DNA of 64,000 nt, taken from the NCBI RefSeq assembly GCF_900116105.1, contig NZ_FPAC01000001.1:1230862-1294861 (forward strand), read 5' to 3'. Both the position numbers and the translations under genes were made by a program. Below are positions 34,923 through 43,465 of the stretch, in pieces. The DNA is from Paenibacillus sp. 453mf. GTDB lineage: Bacteria; Bacillota; Bacilli; Paenibacillales; Paenibacillaceae. The notes under the pieces were generated by a model. That model was not told the DNA's origin and made no database searches. It was given only the letters and a program-made list of their open reading frames with translations. The stretch's first letter is position 1. Each line of letters opens with the position of its first letter.

Positions 34923-35369
34923 ATGAATGATTATATTCAAGTGATTACACGGATGAATCAGGTGCTCGATGAGTTTAATGTTTTGATTACAAAAGAAGTG
35001 AAGGAACTGGGTGATTATAATCTGACTTCTCAGCAGGAGGTCATCCTCATCTACATATCCAAACATGAGAAAATTACAACGAGCGAGATCTCGCATGCTT
35101 TTGATATTACCAAAAGTGCCGTAAGTCAGGTCCTAACCAAGCTTGAGCAGGAGAAGATGATTCTGAAGCTGGTGAACCCGGATAACCGAAGAGAATCTTT
35201 TATTGTGCTTGATGAAAGAGGGAAGTCGTTTATTGCCAAGCTGGCTGATATTGACCAGCTGATGATCGACAAATATTACTCAAAGATCGATCTGCCCAAA
35301 CTGATTCAAATGACAGAAACGATGGAAGAAATCAACAAGCTCATGAAAAAGAGCAAACTAAAGACGTAA
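34923..35369 (+). CDS. MarR-family transcriptional regulator
   Basis: 148 residues with the MarR winged helix: LTSQQEVILIYISKHEKITTSEISHAFDITKSAVSQVLTKLEQEKMILKLVNPDNRRESFIVLDERGKSF, including the wing D-x-R-R. It is intact and preceded by a perfect palindrome. The gene it most likely controls is the MFS exporter 38 bases downstream, which is broken, so the regulator may now be an orphan. The ribosome site AAAGGGG lies somewhat far (about 13 bases) from ATG 34923. Confidence 0.9.
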   Translation: MNDYIQVITRMNQVLDEFNVLITKEVKELGDYNLTSQQEVILIYISKHEKITTSEISHAFDITKSAVSQVLTKLEQEKMILKLVNPDNRRESFIVLDERGKSFIAKLADIDQLMIDKYYSKIDLPKLIQMTETMEEINKLMKKSKLKT

Positions 35370-35406
35370 TTATACAGAGGAAATATAGACGGAGGAATTT
35401 AGACAC

Positions 35407-36222
35407 ATGTCACTGATGTTAAGAAACAGGGGAGCCATTCTTCTGTTAATGATTAATATTTTTATCGTATTTACGGGAATTGGACTCGTCGTTCCAATCA
35501 TGCCCACCTTCATGAAGGAGCTATCGATGACTGGAAGTATTGTAGGGCTGCTCGTTGCTGCCTTTTCAATGACTCAGTTCTTGTTCTCGCCGCTCGCAGG
35601 TCGGTTGTCTGATGCCCTTGGCCGCAAAAAAATTATTATCCTCGGAATGCTCATCTTTGCCGTATCCGAGCTGATGTTTGGTATGTCCAATACAGCAGTG
35701 TTTCTCTTTCTCGCCAGATTTCTGGGAGGTATCGGGGCGGCGCTGATTATGCCTGCTGTCCGCCGGCTATAGACCCAAATGTGATAATAATCGCGATATC
35801 CCGTGTTGTAAATCCAAACTTCTGTGGTGCAGGTCACGATCTTCAGCTGGATTCTCAACAAATTCGGGGAGAAAAACGTGGTAGCCGTCTGTTTGTTTGG
35901 TGCCGGACTGTTCGTCATCTTGACGCTTTTCGTGCACAACTACTGGCTAATACTCGTCGTTACTTTTATCGTATTTTTATCCATGGATATATTGAGACCG
36001 ACACTGAGTACCCAAATGTCCAAGATGGCAATGGAGCAGCAGGGATATATCGCGGGACTTAACTCGGCATTTACGAGTATGGGTAACGTACTCGGACCAG
36101 CAATGGCGGGATTCCTGTTTGATATCAATATTAACTTTCCGTATATATCGGCAAGCATTATTTTATTCTTGTGCTTTATCCTCGCACTTCGGGCAAGAAG
36201 AGATGTAAGGATTAGAGGCTGA
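35407..36222 (+). pseudogene. MFS drug-exporter relic with internal deletion
   Basis: The first part (35407-35772) encodes helices 1-4 of an MFS antiporter, with GRLSDALGRKKIIILGM (motif A) and ending FLGGIGAALIMPAV. At that point, where YVADIT or similar should follow, the frame runs into a stop. From about 35821 another frame resumes near helix 7 (VVQVTIFSWILNKFGEKNVV) and continues to the natural C-terminus. The two pieces total about 250 residues against the usual 390-400, so about 140 codons of the middle are missing and the joint is out of frame. The gene has a good ribosome site (ACGGAGGA) and would have been the target of the upstream MarR protein. Confidence 0.88.
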
Positions 36223-36243
36223 GGCGAGTTTGATTCAAAACTG

Positions 36244-36272
36244 ATGCAGAGCTTATGCAGAGCTTATGCAGA
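36244..36272. repeat. Short tandem repeat
   Basis: ATGCAGAGCTT is repeated twice, then ATGCAGA, immediately before the terminator. It may be a recent slippage product. Confidence 0.7.
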
Positions 36273-36310
36273 ACAGATCGTTCCGATTCATGTTGGGACG
36301 GTCTGTTTTT
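36272..36310 (+). terminator. Terminator after the MFS relic
   Basis: Stem AACAGATCGTTCC / GGGACGGTCTGTT (two G-U pairs), 10-base loop, T tail. Confidence 0.8.
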
Positions 36311-36409
36311 GTATTGCCTAATTTATCGTGCGGTTAACTTAATTGAATTTCAGTATGTACCCGTCTGTTGTATATTGGAAGAGGACTTCATATAACGGAG
36401 GGATGAAAT

Positions 36410-37978
36410 GTGGATTGGGAACAACTGCGCAGACTTGCCGAGAACTATGCTGAGGCTCCAGCGAATTTCAGATTGGTTATGGAGGATAGTATACCGAAGG
36501 AGAATGCAATGTACCGAGTATTTGTATGGGAGAATCCTGAAAATAGAGAGGAAACCATTGAGGTCGAATTGGATCTTCACAGCAAGGAACTCCTGAGATT
36601 GCAAATGTACAAGCAAGCGGAACCATCTTCGTTAAATTCTCCTTCTATAGAGAGTGCAGAGGTTAGGGCACAGGAAATGTTGGAGCGGTACTTATTAGAA
36701 CCGAATCGTTATATGCTAAATGAATTGAAATATGCTGAAGATAAAGTGAAGGTGGATTATAGACTCCAGATCGGTGGTCTTCCACTACCTCATACAGGGT
36801 GTGAGCTCATCCTTACCAGAGACTTGGAGCTAGTCAGATTTAGATTTGAAGGCAATAAGGATATTCCTGAATTACTCCCTCATTGGCCGCTGAAAGTTAT
36901 CGAACCAGATATTATCAGAGCGAACCTTTTAAGCTCAATTGACATGGAGTTAAGCCTCCGATATTTTTATCCTACGCTATATGATTACCAAGGTTCAGAT
37001 TCCGAATTTAGGCTCGTATACACCGCAGTTCCTGAACGTCAATTCATATGTGCGGATACCGGAGCGGATCTATTTGATGAAGATCATTTTAGATTTCCTA
37101 GAAGTGAGCCTATGATACAAGCACGAGAAGATTTCTTATTTAATGCAGAGCCCCACTGTGAATCTGTGTCTGATTCTATTGATTCCGTGCTGAAGAAGTG
37201 GGAAGAACGATTAGGAATAGATTTGTCTTATTTTGAGCGGGATGAAGTGAAGGAAGAGGAAGGAGAGATCCGCTGTCTATATACATTAAGGAACCAGAGT
37301 AGAGAGAGGTATCAAGATCTTAGTCATGAATCATACCCGTTTCAAGCAGACGCCTACCTTAAGCACAAATGGGGGAATATACTTGATCGGATGTTCTATT
37401 CATGCAAGCTTTCAATGGATGCAGGCACAGGAAGTCTTCTATCATTTCAAGCCTTTGATAAGGAGGAGGATACGGAATCAATACAAGAGACGCTTAGCAG
37501 ATCAGGGTGCAGGGAGATCGCTGAACAGTTTCTTGCCGATGTTTTTCCGAATTATGGTGCTTACTTGCATAGAGAAGTGGATAACGACTTTGTAGTTGGG
37601 GAGCGGAGAAAAAAAGAATTTTTCTTCTTTCCGTTATTTATATCCGGTATTCCGGTATCTCACGAGCAAGTTACTGTCGTTGTAAATACAAGAAACGGAC
37701 GTATTAACGGTTACCGAGGGTTAAGTCCGCATCTGATATCGGAATTAATGTCCTTAGAGCATCAACCAAAGCTATCGGCCGAGGAAGCGTTCCAAAGATA
37801 TAGACAGCAGATGGATGTACAGCTGAAATGGTTCTTACATACAGTGCCTTCAGGGAAGAAGGAGTACAAGCTGGTATATGAAAATGTGGTGAAGTACATG
37901 AGAGAGTCAGAAATTCTCCAAGCACGATCGGTATTTATAGATGCAAGCACGGGAGAATGGATCTATAGAAAAGAATAG
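36410..37978 (+). CDS. YcdB/YcdC-domain protein (DUF4901-like)
   Basis: 522 residues without a signal peptide. Two similar halves (about 80-230 and 330-500) contain repeated PepSY-like text of the YcdB/YcdC family: AEVRAQEMLERYL..YRLQIGGLPLPHTGCELILTRD, and later CREIAEQFLADVFPNYG..FPLFISGIPVSHEQVTVVVNTRNGRINGYRG. In B. subtilis YcdB/YcdC are exported proteins of unknown function; this one appears cytosolic. GTG 36410 is chosen because GGAGGG lies 8 bases upstream. It is a single-gene unit with terminators on both sides. Confidence 0.75.
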   Translation: MDWEQLRRLAENYAEAPANFRLVMEDSIPKENAMYRVFVWENPENREETIEVELDLHSKELLRLQMYKQAEPSSLNSPSIESAEVRAQEMLERYLLEPNRYMLNELKYAEDKVKVDYRLQIGGLPLPHTGCELILTRDLELVRFRFEGNKDIPELLPHWPLKVIEPDIIRANLLSSIDMELSLRYFYPTLYDYQGSDSEFRLVYTAVPERQFICADTGADLFDEDHFRFPRSEPMIQAREDFLFNAEPHCESVSDSIDSVLKKWEERLGIDLSYFERDEVKEEEGEIRCLYTLRNQSRERYQDLSHESYPFQADAYLKHKWGNILDRMFYSCKLSMDAGTGSLLSFQAFDKEEDTESIQETLSRSGCREIAEQFLADVFPNYGAYLHREVDNDFVVGERRKKEFFFFPLFISGIPVSHEQVTVVVNTRNGRINGYRGLSPHLISELMSLEHQPKLSAEEAFQRYRQQMDVQLKWFLHTVPSGKKEYKLVYENVVKYMRESEILQARSVFIDASTGEWIYRKE

Positions 37979-37985
37979 GAATAAC

Positions 37986-38031
37986 AATTCAGCCAGCGCC
38001 CTAATTCTTGTCTATAGGCACTGGCTGAATT
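37986..38031. terminator. Bidirectional terminator
   Basis: Stem AATTCAGCCAGCGCC / GGCACTGGCTGAATT between the convergent YcdB-like and DeoR genes. Confidence 0.75.
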
Positions 38032-38037
38032 GATGAG

Positions 38038-38793
38038 TTAATATACAAGCTCAATTTCTTGATCCTGCAGAATCTGAATCCATGCTGGGGCAGGCTCGCG
38101 GTCAGTGATGAGCATATCAATATTCGTGAAGCTGGCTAATTGAACAAAGGCTGTCTTGTCAAATTTGGTGTGATCTGCGAGTAAGATGATCTTAGCTGCC
38201 TGATGAAGCATCGTTCGCTTAAGCTCACTTTCCGGCTCGTTGGAGTCCATGATCCCTTTATTCAGCGAGAGAGCTTTGCAGCTTAAGATAAGCTTGTCCA
38301 CGTGATATTTGCGGACGGTATCCTGTGCAACCGTTCCAGTCAAAGACATAGAGGAAGCACGGAGGGTACCGCCGGTTGAAATCATCTGATGTCCTGTGCT
38401 TGCCAGCTCATGCATGGAGATGGCGGAATTCGTTATAATTGTCAAGTTGCTTCGGTGCTTAAGCATCTTCATGAGCTCCATGGAGCTGGAGCTGGGGTCC
38501 ATCATTAATGTTTCGCCGTCGTGTATATAATTTAATGCCTTTCGGGCGATTGCTTGCTTAATGTCCAGATTGGCCCGTTGCCGTGTAACAAAAGGCAGGT
38601 CTTCATTTGTATGCTTGTTAATGATGGCTCCCCCATATGTACGGGTCAAAATTCCTTCCTTTTCAAGCTTCTCCAAATCACGCCTTATGGTTTCTTCTGT
38701 CACATTGAATTTCTGGCTGAGCTCGGACACGAGCACACGTTTATCATTTTGTGCAATGTCCATAATGTATTGTCGTCTTTCTGCTGCAAGCAT
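38038..38793 (-). CDS. DeoR-family transcriptional regulator
   Basis: 251 residues: DeoR winged helix (RRQYIMDIAQNDKRVLVSELSQKFNVTEETIRRDLEKLEKEGILTRTYGGA) and a DeoRC sugar-phosphate sensor domain (DGETLMMDPSSSSMELMKML, TNSAISMHEL, STGGTLR, LADHTKFDK). Such proteins repress sugar-utilisation operons and respond to phosphorylated sugars. No sugar operon is adjacent, so targets lie elsewhere or are self. ATG 38793 is chosen for the AAAGGAG five bases upstream; a longer frame adds ten codons without a better site. Confidence 0.9.
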   Translation of the reverse strand: MLAAERRQYIMDIAQNDKRVLVSELSQKFNVTEETIRRDLEKLEKEGILTRTYGGAIINKHTNEDLPFVTRQRANLDIKQAIARKALNYIHDGETLMMDPSSSSMELMKMLKHRSNLTIITNSAISMHELASTGHQMISTGGTLRASSMSLTGTVAQDTVRKYHVDKLILSCKALSLNKGIMDSNEPESELKRTMLHQAAKIILLADHTKFDKTAFVQLASFTNIDMLITDREPAPAWIQILQDQEIELVY

Positions 38794-38900
38794 ACAGACT
38801 CCTTTCCCCATGCTGTAACGCATGGTCCCTGACTTATTTCTAGGATTTATTATAAGACAATGAGCTTTAGAAAGTATACAAATGGATCTCTAAATAAAAG

Positions 38901-38929
38901 TTGCAGCCCTCAGCTACTTCGTATATAAT
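38901..38929 (+). promoter_or_regulatory. SigA-type promoter of the attenuator transcript
   Basis: TTGCAG, 17 bases, TATAAT. It is 44 bases before the leader-peptide start. Confidence 0.75.
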
Positions 38930-38972
38930 CAATGACAACTTAAATTTGTCATGTTGAAGGAGATTGAAATTC

Positions 38973-39020
38973 ATGATGTTATCTCGCTTACAACAATATT
39001 ATCATTTTAATCAGCGTTAG
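38973..39020 (+). CDS. 15-codon leader peptide MMLSRLQQYYHFNQR
   Basis: GAAGGAGA sits 8 bases before ATG 38973. The peptide is MMLSRLQQYYHFNQR, with its stop (TAG 39018-39020) inside the first arm of a chain of alternative hairpins that ends in a terminator. The run Tyr-Tyr-His-Phe-Asn is placed so that a ribosome paused there would cover the first arm. This is the layout of ribosome-mediated transcription attenuation. Which residue or ligand causes pausing is not known. Confidence 0.65.
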   Translation: MMLSRLQQYYHFNQR

Positions 39021-39126
39021 CACACCTTTTACGTTATTAACAGGTGGGCTAACGCATTTCGCGTTCGGCCCTCCTGCGGCATAGATGAAACGCGCAGGAC
39101 CATGGGTCCGGCGCGTTTTTTATTTT
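39014..39126 (+). promoter_or_regulatory. Transcription attenuator with mutually exclusive stems
   Basis: Segments: 1 GCGTTAGC (39014-39021), 2 GCTAACGC (39048-39055), 3 CGCGTT (39060-39065), 4 AAACGCGC-A-GGACC (39088-39101), 5 GGTCC-G-GCGCGTTT (39105-39118) followed by a T run. 4:5 is an intrinsic terminator. 1:2, 2:3 and 3:4 are competing pairings, and TCCTGCG (39072-39078) can also pair with CGCAGGA (39093-39099). By simple alternation, pairing 1:2 would free 3 to sequester 4 and allow read-through, so the direction of control is not settled. Confidence 0.65.
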
Positions 39127-39154
39127 TGCCAAATGAAGGGAGACGGTGAAACGC

Positions 39155-39922
39155 ATGCAAAGAGTGAAATCGAATGAACCAACGAATCCATCGAACGAAC
39201 AACGAAGCTCTATACGTGAGGAAATGCAGAAATTCGGATTGGATCAACATACATGCTCGGTTAAACAAACTGGATACGAAACAGAAGCACAGCTGTTAGT
39301 TACTGCTCTGAATTTTTTCGATTATCTAAATATTCCTGTACAGCTGGTGTGGAATACGGGCTGGCTTCGTAGAGATGGCCTGTCTCTTGATGAAGCCGGA
39401 ACGATCTTCGATAAGACAGGAATAGCGCATCTTGTTCAATCGAATTCTGAAACAGAAATTCAGAGTAGAGAAGGAGAAGAGGTAATCTACACTTTAATTG
39501 CCGATCAAGGTGAGAGTATGCTTGCCAGGTCTGTCTATGTTCCGAATACCACTGCTTCGACTGTGAAATTATATATTGACTTCGATGCTGTAGAAAAGTT
39601 GATCGCGGAACAGAATGTGACTATTCGAACAGAGAAGGATGCGGTTGTATTGCTAATCGCCGCTCCTCATCTAAAGGTCGCTGCGTCTAGAGCTTCAGCT
39701 GAGCTAGAGGAGTCAGGTATTGCTTCCAGAACAATATACACGAACGAGTCTAATAATGAGTTCACTCTTAAATATGCAATCCGCATCGAACCGTACCAAA
39801 CGAATGATGATCTGACGGAGACAGGGCTTATTCCTATTACCCTAATCGACCATGCTCAGCGTATAGAGAGTAAGCTGGTGCTGAACCATGGCATTCATGT
39901 ACTGACTCAGCTGTTATTGTAG
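39155..39922 (+). CDS. HisRS-like fragment protein of unknown function
   Basis: About 255 residues. TGYETEAQLLVTALNFFDYLNIPVQLVW resembles the region of histidyl-tRNA synthetase/HisZ after motif 2 (D/A-E-x-I-x-L-x-x-x-x-L-x-x-L). LLIAAPHLKVAASRASAELEESGIASRTIY..LKYAIRIE resembles the HisRS anticodon-binding domain with its L-K-Y-A-D pattern. Class II motifs 1-3 needed for catalysis are not visible, so it is not a working synthetase. The similarity is weak and judged by eye. Start: ATG 39155, 12 bases from AAGGGAG; GTG 39146 is too close to it. The gene is controlled by the leader-peptide attenuator. Confidence 0.5.
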   Translation: MQRVKSNEPTNPSNEQRSSIREEMQKFGLDQHTCSVKQTGYETEAQLLVTALNFFDYLNIPVQLVWNTGWLRRDGLSLDEAGTIFDKTGIAHLVQSNSETEIQSREGEEVIYTLIADQGESMLARSVYVPNTTASTVKLYIDFDAVEKLIAEQNVTIRTEKDAVVLLIAAPHLKVAASRASAELEESGIASRTIYTNESNNEFTLKYAIRIEPYQTNDDLTETGLIPITLIDHAQRIESKLVLNHGIHVLTQLLL

Positions 39923-40027
39923 AGCCTGTGGCAGAGAAGTTGAAATCACATTCAAAAAACGTTATTCTTATGTCAGTATTTTGCAGTTCATTCCAATTAT
40001 AAAATGGGTTAAAAGAGGAAGCTGAAT

Positions 40028-40828
40028 ATGGACATGAAGAACGGCTCAAGTATTCAAAAGCATTTATTGAATTTGGAAGAATACAATGATCCAACCATGT
40101 ATGACATGGAGAATGACGGATTTGATGATGATTTTGCATTTATTGAGAAATGGGCATCTTTAATGGGAGGCACCCTTATTGATTTAGCCTGTGGTACAGG
40201 TCGCACGGCTATCCCTCTCGCTGAGAAAGGCTATTCCATTATTGGTGTGGATTTACACGAAGGCATGCTGGAGAGAGCCAAGCTCAAAGCAGAGGAAGAG
40301 CACACGGACATCCGATTTGAACTGCAGAATTGTGAAGATCTAGAACTGGATATGAAGAGTTCAATGATTTACATGGTTGGCAATGCCTTTCAGCATTTTC
40401 TGACGAACGAAGCACAGGATAAGCTGCTGCAGTCTGTGGGCGTTCATTTGAAGTCAGGTGGTGTATTCATATTCAACATACGATTCCCCAATGCGGAAGA
40501 GCTGCTGCAGGATGCTGGTGAAGAGTACTGGAGAACCTATACAACGGATGACGGAAAACAGGTGGATATCTATACGATAAGCAAGTACGATGCGCTGACT
40601 CAAGTACAGGATTATGTCATTGTTCGGAAAACGAAACGGGATGATCATACAATCGAAAACGAGCTCAGGACGACAATCCAGCTGCGATATACGTACCCGA
40701 TGGAAATGGAGCGTCTGCTCGCCAGACACGGATTCCGAGTGATTGAGCTTTATGGAGACTGGGAGGAGAATCCACCAGTTGACAGCAAACCTAAACTGAT
40801 CTATGTGTGTCAAAAAGAGAAGGAATAA
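40028..40828 (+). CDS. Class I SAM-dependent methyltransferase
   Basis: 266 residues with the Rossmann methyltransferase motifs: GGTLIDLACGTGRTAIPLAEKGY (motif I, about 46-68), GVDLHEGMLERAK (acidic loop), FELQNCEDLELD, GNAFQHFLT and LKSGGVFIFNIRFPN. No substrate-specific domain is seen; it resembles general small-molecule methyltransferases of the methyltransferase-25 group. ATG 40028 follows AGAGGAAGCTGA. It is 105 bases after the HisRS-like gene with no terminator between, so it may be in the same attenuated transcript. Confidence 0.88.
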   Translation: MDMKNGSSIQKHLLNLEEYNDPTMYDMENDGFDDDFAFIEKWASLMGGTLIDLACGTGRTAIPLAEKGYSIIGVDLHEGMLERAKLKAEEEHTDIRFELQNCEDLELDMKSSMIYMVGNAFQHFLTNEAQDKLLQSVGVHLKSGGVFIFNIRFPNAEELLQDAGEEYWRTYTTDDGKQVDIYTISKYDALTQVQDYVIVRKTKRDDHTIENELRTTIQLRYTYPMEMERLLARHGFRVIELYGDWEENPPVDSKPKLIYVCQKEKE

Positions 40829-40846
40829 GATATTGTATTGATCTGG

Positions 40847-40875
40847 TTTACATTCGGCATGCTAAGTGATACTAT
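40847..40875 (+). promoter_or_regulatory. Promoter of the T-box leader
   Basis: TTTACA, 17 bases, TACTAT. It begins 18 bases after the methyltransferase stop. Confidence 0.6.
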
Positions 40876-40894
40876 ATTAAAAATTAACTGACGA

Positions 40895-41195
40895 ATAAAC
40901 GCGATGAAGAGAAGAGTAAATGAACAGGATTCCTCATCAGAGAGCTCCGGAAGCTGAGAAGGAGCAGGAAGCCCGTCATTGAACCAAGCCTCTGAGCAGC
41001 GCATCGGAACCTGAAATTTCATGGCGATGGTGCGACAGGAGCTCCTGTTATAGAGCTAGAGTATAAGTATAATGCCAAGGCATTATGCCGTACTTGAAGA
41101 GGTGGATACAGTGATGTGTTCATGAAGCAGGGGTGGCAACACGATTGATAAAATCTCGTCCCCAAGACAGAAGTCTTGGGGACGGGATTTTTTTG
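40895..41195 (+). promoter_or_regulatory. T-box leader (probably glutamine-specific)
   Basis: Stem I landmarks GATGAAGAGAAGAGTA (40903-40918) and AGAGAGCTCCGG (about 40950) are followed by the T-box sequence GGGTGGCAACACG at 41131-41143. The intrinsic terminator is a 17-bp stem (41152-41168 / 41173-41189) with a long T tail. In the 3' side of stem I, CAA (40985-40987) in GAACCAAGCCTCT is at the expected specifier position and encodes Gln, matching the glnS gene downstream. Uncharged tRNA-Gln should prevent termination. Confidence 0.9.
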
Positions 41196-41257
41196 TTTTT
41201 TCATTAATCGGAATCCGTTTCATATTACCATTGATTCCATCAATAGGAGGCAGAAAA

Positions 41258-42942
41258 ATGATGAAAGAAGCAGCACACAAGAAGGAAGCTGCAAGTGATT
41301 TTTTAACCAGCCTGATTCAGCATGATGTGGAGGCAGGGGTATATCACAGACCGATCAACACACGGTTTCCACCAGAGCCAAACGGGTATTTGCATATCGG
41401 AAGCGCATATGCGATTCATGTCAATTCGTCGATTGCGAAGCATTTTGACGGTGTATTTAATCTTCGTTTTGACGATACGAACCCGCTTAAGGAGGATTTG
41501 AAATATGTTCAAGCGATTGAGGAGGACCTCCGCTGGCTTGGCCTCACACCAAAGGTTTATTTTGGATCGGATTATTCTGAGCGAATCTATGAGGCTGCTG
41601 TTACCTTGATTAGTAAAGGAAAGGCATACGTATGTGATCTGAATCCAGAACAACTAACAGAATATAGAGGATCGCTTACAGAGCCTGGTAAGAATAGTCC
41701 ATATCGGGAGCGTTCAATAGATGAGAACCAATATTTATTTGAGCAAATGAGGAATGGGGAATTTCAGAGTGGTGCAAGGTGCTTCGTGCCAAGATAGATA
41801 TGTCAGCACCCAATATTACGCTGAGGGATCCGGTCTTGTATCGAATTATTCATGCGGCGCATTATCGTACAGGGACGGAGTGGTGTATTTACCCGACGTA
41901 TGATTTTGCCCATCCGATTCAAGATGCCATTGAAGGGATTACGCACTCGCTGTGCTCGGCAGAGTTCAAGGAACATCGCCCCTTGTATGAATGGGTGCTG
42001 CAGGAATTGGAAATACCGGAGCCTCCAATACAAAGGGAGTTTGGCCGATTGAATGTTACGGGTCTAGTGACGAGCAAACGATATTTAAGAGAGCTGGTCG
42101 AAGGCGGATTTGTTGATGGCTGGGATGACCCAAGGCTTCCTACGCTTATGGCCTATCGCAGAAGAGGTGTGTCTCCAGAGAGTATCTTTCGGTTTATGAC
42201 CGAGGTGGGGATGCTTCGTCAGAACAGCACGGTAGAATCTGCTATGCTTGATCATTTTATTCGTCAAGATCTGAAGGGTAAAGCAATCAGTGCCATGGCT
42301 GTGTTAGATCCCCTGAAAGTCGTCATCACGAATTTTTCTGATGGAGAGGTAGAGATGCTTCCGATCAAAAACAATGAAGCAAATGAGCAATTAGGAGAGC
42401 GTCGAGTACCTTTTTCACGAGAGCTGTACATCGAGAGAGAAGATTTTATGGAGCATCCGGTGAAAGGATATTTTAGACTATCTCCCGGACAAGAGGTTCG
42501 GTTAAAAGGGGCGTATTATATCAGATGCGAGTCTGTCATTAAGGACCCGGTCACCGGGGAAATCACAGAGCTTCACTGTACGTATGATCCCGAGACCAAA
42601 AGCGGAACTGGCTACAATGGAAGAAAAGTGAAATCGACTATTCACTGGGTATCCGCATCCCATGCGAAGAAGGCAGAAGTCCGATTGTATGATTCCTTGC
42701 TTAAAGAAGATGCCGTTGTAGCAGAATCGGATAATCACTGGGAAGAGCTTGTAAATCCTCATTCGATTACGGTGATGAATGCGTGGATTGAACCGTATTT
42801 AACAAAGGCAAATCCGGGTGATACGTACCAATTTATACGGCATGGCTATTTCAGTGTGGATCCCAGATCTCCTGAATCAGCGGGTCTTGTCTTTAACCGG
42901 ATTGTTGCCTTGAAGGATGGGTGGAAGAAAAACCAGTCGTAA
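41258..42942 (+). pseudogene. glnS: Glutaminyl-tRNA synthetase gene with single-base frameshift
   Basis: The first 41258-41782 part carries the class I signatures RFPPEPNGYLHIGSAYAI (HIGH-like) and LRFDDTNP up to NGEFQSGA. Bases 41776-41780 then read AAGGT, and the frame ends at TAG 41795. In the +1 frame translation continues VLRAKIDMSAPNITLRDPVLYRI through the rest of the enzyme to GWKKNQS. One extra G (AAGGGTG) would restore an uninterrupted protein of about 560 residues (GAR-VLRAKID). Many Firmicutes make Gln-tRNA through GatCAB, so loss could be tolerated; a consensus error in the G run is the alternative. ATG 41258 has TAGGAGG 7 bases upstream. Confidence 0.93.
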
Positions 42943-43035
42943 TCTTGGCTTTTCGTTTAATATACAATACAAGCTTTTAAATTAAATAGATCGGTCAATA
43001 AATTTAGCTTCGTGTTGTATTATGATTTTTCATAC

Positions 43036-43078
43036 AGTCCTTCTGGTAGTGCCATTTATGCCGGAAGGACTATTTTTG
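43036..43078 (+). terminator. Terminator after glnS
   Basis: Stem AGTCCTTCTGG / CCGGAAGGACT, 14-base loop, then ATTTTTGTT. Confidence 0.8.
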
Positions 43079-43128
43079 TTGTGTATAATATATTTGATTC
43101 CGATATATAATTATGTTAAATTTATTTT

Positions 43129-43464
43129 ATGGATAGAACAAATTTGATTAAAGGTCATTTGGAAATGTTTGTGTTATCAATTTTGTCAAAAGGCAAAAGT
43201 TATGGCTATGAAATTATGAAGGAACTAGAAGAGCATAATCTGAAGCTGAAAGGAGTAGGAAGTATTTATCCAATTCTTACGAAATTAAAGGAGCAGGAAT
43301 GGGTTGAAATGCACAGAGAGATCACCGAGAGCGGGAAAATGAGGGTCTATTATCAAATAAATGAGGCAGGCGAAGCACATCTTCAATATAAGATTAATGA
43401 GTGGCTGGAACTACAACAGGATATCGTATCCCTACTTCGTAGTAATGGAAAGGAGATCAACTAA
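43129..43464 (+). CDS. PadR-family transcriptional regulator
   Basis: 111 residues: KGHLEMFVLSILSKGKSYGYEIMKEL..GVGSIYPILTKLKEQEWVEMHR..YYQINEAGE, the PadR-N winged helix with a short C-terminal helix for dimerisation. The start at ATG 43129 has no purine-rich ribosome site, and a TATAAT (43106-43111) lies only 18 bases upstream, so the message could be nearly leaderless. It heads a three-gene operon with a HAAS-domain membrane protein and a serine hydrolase. PadR regulators of this kind usually repress their own operon. Confidence 0.9.
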   Translation: MDRTNLIKGHLEMFVLSILSKGKSYGYEIMKELEEHNLKLKGVGSIYPILTKLKEQEWVEMHREITESGKMRVYYQINEAGEAHLQYKINEWLELQQDIVSLLRSNGKEIN

Positions 43465-43465
43465 T

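Noticed and set aside
35574..35939. Minus-strand frame across the MFS relic
   Set aside because: MFS motifs on the plus strand explain the sequence; no start signal on the minus strand.
36244..36272. Tandem ATGCAGAGCTT as an attachment site or iteron
   Set aside because: Only two and a half copies, next to a terminator, with no integrase or replication gene nearby.
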